From positions 36,148,501 through 36,212,500 of the forward strand of contig BSBN01000213.1 in assembly GCA_027924645.1 (NCBI GenBank): a stretch of 64,000 nucleotides of DNA, in the 5' to 3' direction. Position 1 is the first letter of the stretch. Each line of letters starts with the position of its first letter. The stretch is from Cunninghamia lanceolata. Its lineage: Eukaryota; Streptophyta; Pinopsida; Cupressales; Cupressaceae. A program made the translations under genes and the position numbers. The notes beneath the pieces are model-generated. The model was given only the letters and a program-made list of their open reading frames with translations. It searched no databases and was not told the origin of the DNA. Shown here piece after piece: positions 1 through 11,204 of the stretch.

Positions 1-237
1 AGATTCCAGAAGATTTCCAAATTACAAGATCTATTTGGTCTGAATCTTGGAATGTTGTAAGGTAGAGGCCAATGCATGTGTAATGCCAATTGTACTCCTA
101 TTGTAATATTTCTATTGCATATGAATAAAGAATCATTTTGTTTTGTTGTTTTGTATTGATAATTCTCGCTTCTTGATCTAGTAGCTTGACAAAGCCCCTA
201 GATCCTGAGTTGCATTAATTGCAAAGACAGCAAAGCA
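1..237. other. Unassigned flank left of element E1
   Basis: No reading frame or recognised repeat. An AATAAA polyadenylation-type hexamer at 124-129 followed by a T/G-rich tract could belong to the end of another LTR or transcript, but nothing else supports that. It may be a continuation of the minus-strand gypsy element E3 found to the right of E1; this could not be shown. Confidence 0.3.
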
Positions 238-1277
238 TGGGTCTTAACCCCAATGTGCAAGTCTACTAATAGATTTGGAATTAATGTAACGTGGATGTAG
301 TCCTTCATAGGATGTGGCACCTGGGGGACTGCACTCAGTATGAATCAAATTGCTATATATGTTGGGTTTGAATTGCAGTTAAGGGTTGGTCGTTTTGGCA
401 TTTCTCAATAGGATTGTGAGCTCCAAGAGGCAAATTAAGAAAGGATATTTGCAGGATTTGTTTATACATGAATCAATCATGAAGTGTATGTAATATAATT
501 CACAAATCTTTGTATCAGATTATTGTTTTTCTCTAATGTTGTAGGTGTTTTTCCTAGGAAACTATAATCACAGTTACAGTTTGCTTTTGCCACATTTAGT
601 GGTATAATTGTAAGCTCTGATTTTATGAATGTGATAGTTCTTAATCCATTTCCAAGCTTTGTGAATGGTCATTTCAGTATTGTATAGGGAAGAACATGGT
701 ATAGTGTGGGATTGTTAAGTATTTTCAATAATTTGGTATTGATTTCTTTGCATTTGATTCATCAAGTAGGCAATTATACACTTCTATGTGATTGTTTTCC
801 TCTATTTTACATTAGACGCTGCAGCTCAATGGATAGGCACCAATCTGAGTAGCCTTCTATCACCCATCTTCAAAACAAAAACTATACATCTTACCTTTAG
901 AAGCAGAAGTAGTCTTTATGCATCCTCATTGTGTAGGATTGCACTTATCAACTATATATGGGCCTTACAACAACCAAATTTTCTTAGTTCAGTGATAGAT
1001 TTGGGGCTAAGAGAGCAATCTGGGTTTAGTTGTTAATATTTTTAGTTGTATACTGGTTTGATTTTAATACCTATTTAGGTATAATACCCCTTGGAATATC
1101 CCTCTATAGTTTAAGCTGAGCTCGAAGAGTAGAGGAGTTTATCCACTCCTATCAGTTGGCCAAAATTGCCCAAAACTTGTTGATAAACCTCTTCCTATCA
1201 TCCTGACGACAGTCCCTAGCCTAGGTGATATAGGAATGTTCTAAAGTTTTGTGTTGCCATTATTTTGGGTCCCAACA
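238..1277 (+). repeat. E1 5' LTR
   Basis: Aligns along its length with 5505-6545, including the shared start TGGGTCTTAACCCC and shared end TTTTGGGTCCCAACA. Everything between is non-coding. If the paired termini TGGG...CCCA are used, the end would be 1274 rather than 1277. Confidence 0.85.
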
Positions 1278-1280
1278 GAT

Positions 1281-1298
1281 TGGCACCATTGCCGAGGA
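1281..1298 (+). other. E1 primer-binding site
   Basis: TGGCACCATTGCCGAGGA lies three bases after the LTR. Athila/Tat elements typically carry TGGCGCCGTTGCCGGGGA here, complementary to a tRNA 3' end. The three differences are all G to A, two of them at CpG, which fits methylation-driven decay. Confidence 0.7.
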
Positions 1299-1459
1299 GC
1301 AGTTATTTTGTTCAAATTCAAAATCCTTGGTAACAATGAATTGTTTTAGTTCTGGTTGTTATATTGAAATACATTTTTGTTCAAATTTTCTTCCCAGTAG
1401 GGGAGTGACAACTCTATTTGATAACCCATAATTAATTATAGTTTGAAAGAGATTTCAAA

Positions 1460-3455
1460 ATGGAGAGATGAAAAAACTAGGAGTAGTGTGGATGTGAAGA
1501 GTCCTCTAGTAATGCTGGAAATAGAAGGAGCAAGTATAGGGAAAGAAGACCAAGTGTGGTGCCGACAAGATATCCTTATGTAGTATGACCATTGAATGCC
1601 CAAGACCAAGTGGGTATTTCTGGAAGAGATGATGTATTTGATGACTGAAGAAGTCAGCATCAATACACTTATGAGGATTCTACAGATAATATACTTAGAA
1701 AAAATAGAAGATTGAATAGAGATGGGTATGATGTCAGGAGAAATTAGAATGTCATTGGCAAAGGAAATAAAGATAGATAGCATGATCCACATTTGAGAAT
1801 GTTTGGGATGCCCAATGATAATGAGGAGATATATCAGGATGCCAGGCATCTTGATTCTCCTATAAGGTCATTTGGGAGTTAGCATGACACTATCCCTAAT
1901 GTAGATGATTAACAGTCTAGTAATGATGAAGAAAGAGAAAGAAGGATCCAAGATGAGTTGGGCTTGCTTGATCACATTAGAAATAGACAAAGAGAGGTTC
2001 ATGCCTTACTAGAACAACAACAAGCTCAACTTGCTCAATAGACCTAGGTAAATCAAAATGCACAATAGAAACATGCACATCAATAGTAATATCAGCAGCA
2101 GGATAACCAGAGACCGCAACAACAAGTGGGATAGTAGGGTGTAAATCATATCCCTACTCAAAATATCAATATGCAACAACCATTGAATCAAGTGAACCAG
2201 CAGCATGGCAACATTTAGAATGTTGGGCATGTTCAGCCAAGACAAGCACATAGGTTTATTCCACAGAGGTAGCCGTTGGGAGTTGAAAGGTACAAGCAAC
2301 TTGATTTTATTGGTATTCCCAATTTTCCTAATCCCATTCCAACTGAGATTAGAGTGAAGATTCCAAGATTTCAGGGCAACAACACTGTCACTAGTGAGGA
2401 ACACCTGAGATATTTTATTAATGTCACTGATGAGTATGAGATTGAAGATAAAGATGTAATGATGAAGTTGTTCATGAACTCATTGGAAGAAAGTGCAAAA
2501 GAATGGTACAAGGCTCTCCCTAACAATAGAATTGATTCTTGGGAGGAGTTCATGAGAGTTTTTAGAGTGTATTATGGGGATAGGATTGATCCCAAATTTT
2601 TCATACATGAGCTCACAACCATCAAAAAATCCATCAATGAGATAGTAGCTAATTTCAACAGCCGCTTCATCATGACTATGAGAAAGGTGCCTCCTCACAT
2701 GAGACCTAATGAATCAATGTGTTTATCTTTCTATTGTGGTGTATTTGATTCAAAGCTTGGTTATTGTTTGAGGGACAAGCATCCACAAACATTAAGGGAA
2801 GCATATGCTACATCTATAAATATTGAGAGTAATATGAGAGCTTCAAGCAAGCATATTAAAAGAGTTGATGTGAAATTGTCCCATCCTGACAAGGTTTGTT
2901 TTTAATAAACCCCTCACTACTGATGATAAGTTGGATAAACTTATGGGGGTTGTGAAAGATTTGACTTATAAGGTTGCCAAAAATGACAAAGGGTTGCCAC
3001 CTCAGTGTGCTGCAACAAATTTTAATGAAGGACATAGGCTTCATAACAGGCCTTATAATACTGATTGGTCTAAAAGACCACAACATAATGATAGACAAGT
3101 TGCTCCCAGGCATGTGAGTTTCAAATAGCCTAGAAGGGATACCCTTGATCCTTTGAGAAAGGATCAAGTTAACTTCCAAGATGATTCTTTGTGGTGTCAA
3201 TCTTGTTTTCTTCCCTATGACCCATCAAATTGTGTAGTGGCTCATTCATTGAGCAAAGAAGAAGAGTTTCCAAATGAAGAGGGTGCAACTAAGTACTATG
3301 AAAAAGAGATAAATCAGTTTGATACAGATGAGTATGAACATATGGATCGGGATGTTGATTGTGAGAACAATGAGGAGGAGGATCATATTTTCAATATGAT
3401 TATGATGAAGGTCCAAAAAAATATCAATTGCCAGCCCATGATTTTGGGCATATAA
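1460..3455 (+). pseudogene. gag: E1 gag, heavily interrupted
   Basis: One reading frame can be followed from the ATG at 1460 to 2905 through many stops. The stretch 2276-2905 (209 codons) is open and contains a Retrotrans_gag-type domain (residues ~25-190, with the SAKEWYKALP and FNSRF segments typical of plant gypsy Gag). Upstream (about 1990-2280) is a Gln-rich region in which many stops sit where CAG or CAA would be expected. After 2905 the frame shifts; 2931-3128 and 3153-3455 continue in another frame, the latter with a WCQSC motif and acidic C-terminus that could be a degenerate zinc-binding segment. Gag would form the particle shell of the retrotransposon. The gene is dead in this copy. 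Confidence 0.75.
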
Positions 3456-3648
3456 GGGACCTTATGCAGAAAAATATCAGCAGTCCAAGCCCTCGAAAGA
3501 GGATATGAAGGCATTGACTGATGCTGCCATCTTGCAAGTCCAAGGAGGCTATCAGCTAAGCAACAGAATCATCCTTGTTTAGAATGTCCTTGCCAAGGAA
3601 TAGAAACAAAATAAATCCAATGAGCAAGCAAACAAAGGAAAAGGGAAC

Positions 3649-4544
3649 ATGGAGAAAAAGAAGAGTAGTGCTCCCAAGAAAAACATTCCAAAAAGAAAAA
3701 CAAATTTGACACTGTCCACTATAGCAAAACAAAATTACATGCAAAAGAAACAAATGCCAATTGTGCAGCCTATAGATACTACACCCGTCCTAGGGGTCCA
3801 TTACCCAAAAGGTGGCTATAAGCGTGATCAGCTCCAAATATCAAAGGAGCCAGAAAAGGAAAAGACAAAGGAAGAAGGTAAGGATATTTCGTCAAACCAA
3901 GTAATTCCTTACATTACTTCTACAAATGATGTAACCATTTCATGTGACACTCCCTTGCCTAACTATCTCCCTATTGACATGGCACATGTTTTTAGCCAAA
4001 TTAGAATTTCTATGCCAATAGTGGAACTCCATAGAATCCCTAAACATAGGGATAGGGAAGAGTCTCTTATTACTATTGTAGAAGCCCAAAACCAACCTAC
4101 TATTGTTTCTAGCAATAATGATAAGGGTGTAGGTCATGACGAAACTGTAGAAGTTTATTTAGGGCTTCCATGGTAAATAGAAAGATGGGGGTTGACCCTT
4201 TTTACACCACTCTAATTATAAATGGATGGCTATTACACAAATGTATGCTCAATTCTGGGGCATCCAATAATGTCATGCTTCTAGAAATTATGAATGAGTT
4301 GGGATTGAAAGTGTCCAAATATTTTGGCAAATGCTTTGCCATGGATTCTCAGGAAGTCAATGTCATAGGCTTGGTCAAGGATGTAGAGGTCAAACTCACT
4401 GTCTACCCGAACAAGTCTTTCCTCATGGACATAATTATTGTGGACTGCCCAGCCAAGTGGGGCATGTTGTTATCTAGGAAGTGGGCTACTTCCATGGGTG
4501 GTAGCATCCAAATGGACCTATCATATGCTACCATTCCAATCTAG
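3649..4544 (+). pseudogene. E1 aspartic protease region with Asp-to-Asn active site
   Basis: Two overlapping frames: 3649-4176, a Lys-rich linker ending in the segment that precedes plant gypsy proteases, and 4170-4544, the protease fold itself. The active-site loop reads LNSGASNN, with Asn (AAT at 4251-4253) where the catalytic Asp of D-S/T-G-A is required. The C-terminal part, with its hydrophobic strand and W-G-x-L-L-S-R-x-W segment, is the normal flap/psi-loop region. The enzyme would cut the Gag-Pol polyprotein; this copy cannot. The missing Asp is a single G-to-A change in a former CpG context. Confidence 0.75.
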
Positions 4545-4547
4545 GGA

Positions 4548-5282
4548 GTGGAAGTGAAATTATATAGGGAAAAGAAGGTGGAAAATGAGCATATAGAGGA
4601 CAAATACAAAATAGAGGATGATCATGCAAATTTATTTGATACTAAAATTGATCATTTTATGGCATATTGCACTAATGATGATCCTGATGTAAATGTTTTA
4701 CCTTCTGACCCTATTGTTGTTGTTCATGATACGCCTGATTTGTGGACATTACACTTTGATGGTGAATTTTCAAAAGATGGTTCTGGTACTGGGATTATTT
4801 TAATATCCCCAGAAGATAAGAAGTGATGCATGTCCTTCAGATTAGATTTTCAATGTACAAATAATGTGGCAAAATATGAAGCATTGTTGCTAGGTCTGAA
4901 TGTGGCACATAAACATGGCATCCAATGCTTGAAAATATATGGAAATTCAGAGCTGATTGTCCAGTAGATAAGAAAAACATTTTCTACCAAAGGCAAAAGG
5001 CTGAAAGCATGCAGACACGTATGGGATACCATGGAGTTGTTTAATGCCATTGGTATTGAGTGGATTGACAGAGCAAAAAATGAAGAGGCAGATGCCTTGG
5101 CTATAGCTGCATCCAGGTATAATCCTCAGTCTAATTTTCTTCATGACCATCAAGTTGTTGAGGTACTGACAAGGCCGACCATTCCTGACAATATATACAA
5201 TTGGCAAGTGTTTAATGACAACAATCAATTTTTTAGTTTTCTAAACTGTGTGGATGAATTTGAAAGTCAGGTAATTGACTAG
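4548..5282 (+). pseudogene. E1 RNase H placed directly after the protease
   Basis: Same frame as the protease, with stops near 4545, 4826, 4965 and 5281. It reads as an RNase H of the additional (archaeal-like) type found in Tat elements: HFDGE (Asp at 4758), YEALLLGL (Glu at 4878), then GNSEL (Asn at 4944 where the third acid should be Asp) and EEADALA (Asp at 5091). Two of four features of the DEDD site are therefore plain, one is mutated and the last is present. In a complete element RNase H removes RNA from the RNA:DNA hybrid. Its position, upstream of the RT-leading linker rather than after RT, is unusual compared with Ogre-like elements. Confidence 0.7.
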
Positions 5283-5504
5283 CAGCCAATGGTTGAAATG
5301 GAGAATGGTAAAGAAATGGTGTTTGGCAACAAAGTAGTACAGTTGAAAACTAATACCATTCCCAAGGGATTGGTAGCATTGGAGAGAATGTTTGACAGTG
5401 TTGACCGCTGGAAAAGCAATGGTAAACCAGTTCAAGAAGACAATGTAGAAGGTGTTAACCTTGGAACAAAGGAATCACCAAAGATGGTTTACATAGGTAG
5501 AGCA
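5283..5504 (+). pseudogene. E1 pre-RT linker, truncated at the LTR
   Basis: The frame of the protease and RNase H continues with an IPKGL...LE segment and NLGTKESPK. In many plant gypsy polyproteins this motif (xNIGTxExPK) lies between protease and reverse transcriptase. Here it breaks off at the LTR border (the apparent ORF to 5675 simply runs on into LTR sequence), so the RT, connection and integrase were lost in one internal deletion or were never part of this family. Confidence 0.65.
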
Positions 5505-6545
5505 TGGGTCTTAACCCCAATGTGCAAGTCTCCTGACAGATTTGGAATTAATGCAATGTGGATGCAGTCCTTCGCAGGATGTGGCACTTGGGGGACTGCA
5601 CTCAATATGAATCGAATTGCTATATATGTTGGATTTGAATTAGAGTTAAGGGTTAGTCATTTTGGCATTTCTTAGTAGGATTGTGAGCTCCAGGAGGTGA
5701 ATTAAGAAATGATATTTGCAAGCTTTGTTTATACGGGAACCAATCATGAAGTGCATGTAATATAATTGACAAATCTTTGTATCAGATTGTTGTTTTTCTC
5801 CAATGTTGTAGGTTTTTTTCCTAGTAAACTATAATCGCAGCTATAGTTTGCTTTTGCCACATTTAGTGGTATGATTGTAAGCTCTGATTTGATGAATGTG
5901 ACAGTTCTTAATCCATTTCCAGGCTTTGTGAATGGTCATTTCAGTATTACATAGGAAAGAACATGGTATAGTGTGGGATTGTAAAGTATTTTCAATAATT
6001 TGGTATTGATTTCTTTGCATTTGATTGTATCAAGTAAGTAGTTAAACACTTCTATGTAATTGTTTTCCTTTGTTTTATATTAGACTCTATAGCCTAATGG
6101 ATAGGCATCAGTCTGAGTAGCCTTCGATTACCCATCTTCAAAACAAAAAGTATCCATCTTACCTTTAGAAACAGAAGTAGTCTTTATGCATCCTTATTGT
6201 GTAGGATTGCACTTATCAGCTATATAGGGGCCATACAACAACCAAATTTTCTTAGTTTAGTGATAGATTTAGGGCTAAGAGAGCAATCTAGGTTTGGTTG
6301 TTAATACTTTAGTTGTTCATCTGGTTTGATTTTAATACCTATTTAGGTATAATACCCCTTGGAATATCCCTCCAGAGTTTAAGTTGAGCTTGAAGAGTAG
6401 AGAAGTTTACCCACTCCTATTAGTTGGCCAAAATTTCCCAAAACTTGTTGATAAACCTCTTCCTATCACCCTGGCAATGGTCCTTGGCCTAGGTAATATA
6501 GGAATGTTTTAGAGTTTTATGTTGCCGTTATTTTGGGTCCCAACA
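5505..6545 (+). repeat. E1 3' LTR
   Basis: Counterpart of 238-1277. It is followed by 48 bases (6546-6593) that probably belong to the interrupted element E3, and then by solo LTR E2. No clear polypurine tract precedes it, which fits a deletion that removed the 3' end of the interior. Confidence 0.85.
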
Positions 6546-6593
6546 TTTCTAATGGCAAGGAATGTTGTTCCTCTTCATCTTTGTAGAGCCATG

Positions 6594-8144
6594 TGTTGCA
6601 AGTATGTGTAATTAGTATTTTCATTGATGTCAACAAGCTTGTGTTGTCATTGGTGTCAACTGTGTCAATTATGTGAGTAAGAAATAGTGTAAGAGTATGA
6701 GTAGTCAGTGTTGAGTGGATACTATCTCTAATGTTGAGGTTGTTGCATTGGTATGAGCTATTTGGTTAAGTTCCTTTGTTGAAGATGATTTGGTTTCTTT
6801 GAAGAGGTGTTGAAGATGTCAAGGATATGTTTTTGTTGACTGGTTTCCAAATGCTTTTGAGAAAATTTTTTTAATAAATGAAATAGTGTGTTGAAGTGGT
6901 ATTTTGGTTTACAGAGTAGTGTTCTAGTTTTGCTCCACATTTCTTCTATGTTGAAGATTGGTCTTTGCAGTTTGGATATGTTGTTCATAGATGTTGAGAG
7001 ATGTTATATTCCAAATTTCGTGTTATGGTTCGTTGTGTAGAGGAAGTTGTGTTCACCAGTATGAAGACTGTGTTTCTGAGTGTTACAAAGGTGTCAGGGA
7101 GAAATGTCTTTGCTCCTAGGTCTTGCGGTTCTGGAATTGTGCTTATAAGGTTTATATCTTTCTTCTGTTAAATTTGTTCATGGTTTGGTGCTCTAGAAGT
7201 GGATTTCTAGAGATACAGTGTATAACAGAGATAGTTAAGCATACTAGATAAACAAGATAAGGTTATGTGGTAGGTGAAAGTTGTTTCAAAGGAATTTGTT
7301 GGATTTCAAGATGTTTTAGGATGTTTGTGGAATACTCTAGATTTTTTTTAAGCCTTGTATGTGGTCCGCAAGTTGTCTTTGGTTTTGAGGAAGCATGTAC
7401 TTAAAAGTTCATTATGTTAACACATGTTTGTCAACCTTGGGTATTTACACTAATTGCGGGGGTGCTTCAGTGATTGTGAAAGCATGAAGTGACATGCTTA
7501 GATGAATTTAAGCCCGAGCTAAGGTGTGTTGTGGTCTGCCTTCATTCATTTCCATCACATAAATATTTAGGTCCAGACCTAATTTGAATTTTCTGGGTTA
7601 AGGTGATTTACCAACCTTGGAGAATGCTCTCAAGGTTGAAGACAGTATAAATGAGTGTCAAGGGATCGTGATTGTGAGTGCGTGTGATGGATGTGATCTA
7701 AATAATAGTGTGGTGAATGTGTGGTGTAGTACAAGCCTTCATGTGTTAGACTATTGGATGCAGTGAGCAGAAGGTGTCTACAATTCTTTAGTGATGTTGC
7801 AGAGGTGATGTTGGTGTTGTGGTGAATATTGATTCAGTACTTTGAGCCTTTCTTCTATGCAGTGAGCCCTCTGGTAGTGAGTCTTTTGTAATTTGGTGTT
7901 GATACTACTTTATATTGTGAGCTAATCCTCACCGTGGTTTTTCCCTTCTTGGGTTTTCCACGTAAATCTGGTGTTCTCTTGTGTTTGATGTTGGTTTGAT
8001 TCAATTTCTATTATTTTCTTTCATGATTAATCATGATAATAGTCTAAGGGTTAAATAAATCTATGTGGATCTTAATGTGTGTGAGGGTTTTGGAACTCTA
8101 AGCTACAACTAATTCACCCCCCCAGTTGTCTTGTGCATTCAACA
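6594..8144 (+). mobile_element. E2: copia-type solo LTR with CCATG target duplication
   Basis: Starts TGTTGCAAG and ends GCATTCAACA, flanked by CCATG at 6589-6593 and 8145-8149. Internal landmarks match other copia LTRs in this window: a TTGTCATTGGTGTCAAC box near the start, a TATAAATG box at 7646-7653, and the conserved CCGTGG...CCACG box at 7932-7963 followed by a C-rich tract near the end. There is no internal region or second LTR, so this is the product of LTR-LTR recombination. It interrupts E3 between the protease and what would be pol. Confidence 0.9.
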
Positions 8145-8248
8145 CCATGATGATATGTCCTTAGTGATGGCTTCTTTATCCAACTGTCCCTAAAAAAGAA
8201 CTTGGTTGGCTCATATTTTATGGTGATTGTAGATATTGAGCCAAAAGG

Positions 8249-9172
8249 TTAGGGTTTACCATAAGATTTGGGGGAAAGTGGAAGTTCCCCTACATAGAAG
8301 GAGCCTTGTAGGTCGTACTCACTACATCCTTTGTCAATGCACCTAGCCTTAATCTTCGTGGTAGGGGTATGTGAGGTGGATGGGATGGAAAGTGTGAATG
8401 TGTCAACATAGGATGACAAAGGCTTAGCAACGTCATTGATGGGACAATGGTTGGAATTGTGATATATTCCTACCAATAGTTGATAATATTGAAAGGGTTG
8501 TGGGTTGGAAAAGATAGTTATTTTTGTGCCATTGTAGGGAAATTTAATGCATTGATGGTATCTGGAGAGGATGACTTGCATTGAATGAATCCATGGATGT
8601 CCAAGAAGGATGTTATATGGGAGATCAAGGTCTAGGACTTGACATGTTGTTTCTATAATAACAGGGCCAACTTGAATAGGCAACTTGATAGTTCCTTTGG
8701 ATTATCTTTCGGCATCATCATAAGCTTTTATCATGATACTGTTTTGTGGATCAATGACATCATCATAATATCCCAATTGTTTTATTAGGTTTAAAGTGCA
8801 TAGGTTTAGGCTTGATCCACCATCTATGAGGACCCTTTTAACTTTGTGTTTATGGATAAAGACTTCTAGATGAAGGGCATTATTATGGGATAAGTTGGTG
8901 GAAGGCAAATATTTTTCTATGAACATGAGATGATGTGGTGAAGAGAGGTGTCCTACCATGGATTGAAATTGATCGACATTAATGTCATTGGGTACATGTG
9001 ACTCTTCCAAAGCCTTGTTTAGGATCTCTTTGTGGATAGGGGAATTGCAGAGTAGCTCCAAGATAGAGATTTGCATAGGGATCTTGCCCAAATTGTCTAA
9101 GATATTGTACTTAGTGGATGATTGAGAGGAGGACAAAGCTAATTGAAGGGTGACGTAATGGTAACAATACAA
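8249..9172 (-). pseudogene. E3 protease region
   Basis: Two adjoining minus-strand frames. 9172-8702 holds the active-site loop VLIDGGSSLNL (Asp at 8824-8822), a D-G-G form common in plant Tat-like proteases, preceded by an acidic spacer. 8683-8249 holds the C-terminal half, with the YNILLGHPWIHSM motif followed by a conserved HQCIKFP segment. The frames are separated by a stop and a small shift near 8690. Unlike E1, the catalytic Asp is retained, but the polyprotein is broken. It would process Gag-Pol in the particle. Confidence 0.75.
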
Positions 9173-11204
9173 TCAAGTGCTTTGGATTTGATGGTAATGG
9201 TAGTTACTTGGGGATGACATTCTTCAATAAGACCCACAATGGTCACATTGACATTGTTGGTATTATTGGAAGACGTGCCCTTATTAGAGGCCTTTCCTTG
9301 ACCATGGTTGGGGAATGGTTTTGTGTATACACTAAGGTCAACATTGGGGGATTTATTAGGTCGATATTCAACTACAATCTCACCATGGTCAATGAGATCT
9401 TGGATAAGGTTCTTAAGTTTCATGCAGTTGGATGTTTTATGACCTTTAACCCAATGGTATTCACAATATTCATTTTTTTGGTACCAAATGGGTTTGACTA
9501 GTGGTTCCTCATATTGTCTTACAATAGGAAGTTTGATGAGATTAGATTGGACCAATTTGCACAAAGATAATTTGATAGATTCCCCCAATGGGATATATTT
9601 ATGTCTTGGTGTGGAACTTTGCTTTGGTTGGACCTTAGGAATGGTGATACTATTATTGGTGGGTTGTGAGGATGATGGTGTTGTTTTTTGGACATTTGAA
9701 CATGTTTTATGTCAATTACACCATTATTGACAATATTTTTGTTTTTGGCCCAAAAGTGAGGCTTTTCATTAGATTGGGCATTATTTTCTTTATTATCCTT
9801 GAAGATCTTGACTATCCCCTTTGCAATGAGGGATTTTTAAATGGTTACACCTTTCGTTATGATTTTGTCAAAGGTGTCGGCGGATTGCACTTGCAAATGA
9901 AATCCCATTTCCTGGTTTAAATTTTGAACAACGATATTGACAAGTTGTTTATGAGGAATGGACTAAGGAAATTTACTAGCTAAGTTCCTCCATCATTGCA
10001 AGAAGATAGTGAAGGATTCCACATTTCATTGTTTGGTGTTACATAAGTCTATCATGGACAAATCATGTTCTATTTTATAGGAGAAATGTGTGATGAATTT
10101 CTCAGCAAGTTCCTTAAAGGTTTTAATTCCATGAGGTAAATGGGAGAACCATTCAATGGCTTGGCCTCCTAGACTATGAGGAAAAAGTCACATGAGATAA
10201 GTGTCATTATAAGTAACTTACATGCAAGCTAAGTAAAATTCCTTAAGGTGGTCTCTAGGGTCGCCCTTTCCTTTGTATTTATCAAATTTAGGTATTTCAA
10301 AGTTTGGAGGGAAGGGGACCATAATGATGGATCTGTCAAATGGATAGGGACATATGTCTTCGAATGAGTATTACTTCTTTGATGTCTTGTTTCAAGGTCT
10401 TGGACCTTCTTACTTAAGTTTTCAAATTCTTGTATCGAGTTGTTAGGGTTGGATGATATGGCATTTGTGTTGAAAGGGAGTTGGGTGATGAGTTGTTGGA
10501 AAAGAGGTACTTTTTGTTCAGGAGTCGTGGCATTGGAGGTTTGGAGGAAATATGAATTAAGGGGTGGGAGGGATGTGAAAGGAATAGATGTTTGAGGATT
10601 AAAGGGTGGAATGGATGTTATGACATGAGGAGTTGGGATGGAAACTTGGGTTTGGTGAAAGCGTTGGGCTATGTAAGCTAATGTGCTAGGGTCCAGTTGT
10701 GGTATGTTAGTAGGGATGTTAGGTTGGTTAGTACTTGTTGGGATCTTGATTCAAAGGTATGATGATGGGTTAGGTATGGTTGTTTGTGAAGTGGGGACAT
10801 TGCTTGGTTGTGAACTTGATGGTAGTTTTGGGTATCAGGTGTTTGAGGTGGGTGGGATTCCCTAGGGCATTGTCTGTAGAGGTTGAAGGTTCTTTCCTTG
10901 TGATGTGTGAATTGTCGAAACCACTAGGCAACTCAGCACCACAATTAGCTAATAAAAGAAAGTAATGGTTTGAGTCTAATATGAGAAGATGGTGCATAAG
11001 ATCCATAGCATCTAGGTTTTGGGTAAATTCTTACATTCTAGGAGACATCTTAGGTTGATCTTAAGCAACTTGCTCCATGACTAGCTCATTTGGTTGTGCA
11101 TCATCCCTATAGGCATGTGGGATAAAGAGGTGTTTGGGCATCCCATACTCGAATTGAGTGATATCCATGTTTTTCTTGGTAAGGTCAGCTTGGGTGGCCT
11201 CCAT
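9139..11204 (-). pseudogene. gag: E3 gag
   Basis: Begins at the ATG at 11204-11202 and can be read through several stops and shifts. A Pro/Asn/Gln-rich N-terminal part (11000-10450) is followed by the Gag core with KFDKYKGKGDPRDHLK at ~10290 and AIEWFSHLP at ~10150, both hallmarks of plant gypsy Retrotrans_gag domains. The open piece 9588-9139 contains a zinc-knuckle-like CEYHWVKGHKTSNC near 9465-9426, then a linker towards the protease. It is the capsid/nucleocapsid gene of E3 and is not functional here. Confidence 0.75.

Larger units (their letters stand above)
238..6545 (+). mobile_element. E1: Ty3/gypsy (Tat/Athila-type) element lacking RT and integrase
   Basis: Two direct repeats of about 1.04 kb (238-1277 and 5505-6545) bracket a coding interior. 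They begin TGGGTC and end in GGGTCCCAACA. A degenerate primer-binding site of the type used by Athila/Tat elements follows the left LTR. The interior reads gag, protease, RNase H and a conserved linker that normally leads into the reverse transcriptase, then runs straight into the right LTR, so RT, the usual RNase H and integrase are absent. Comparing the first ~180 bases of the LTRs by eye gives roughly 17 differences, so the copy is old. No convincing target-site duplication was found, leaving terminal boundaries uncertain by a few bases. Confidence 0.85.

Noticed and set aside
238..6545. Target duplication for E1
   Set aside because: Bases next to the ends (AAGCA and TTTCT) do not match with any reasonable choice of terminus; left unstated rather than forced.
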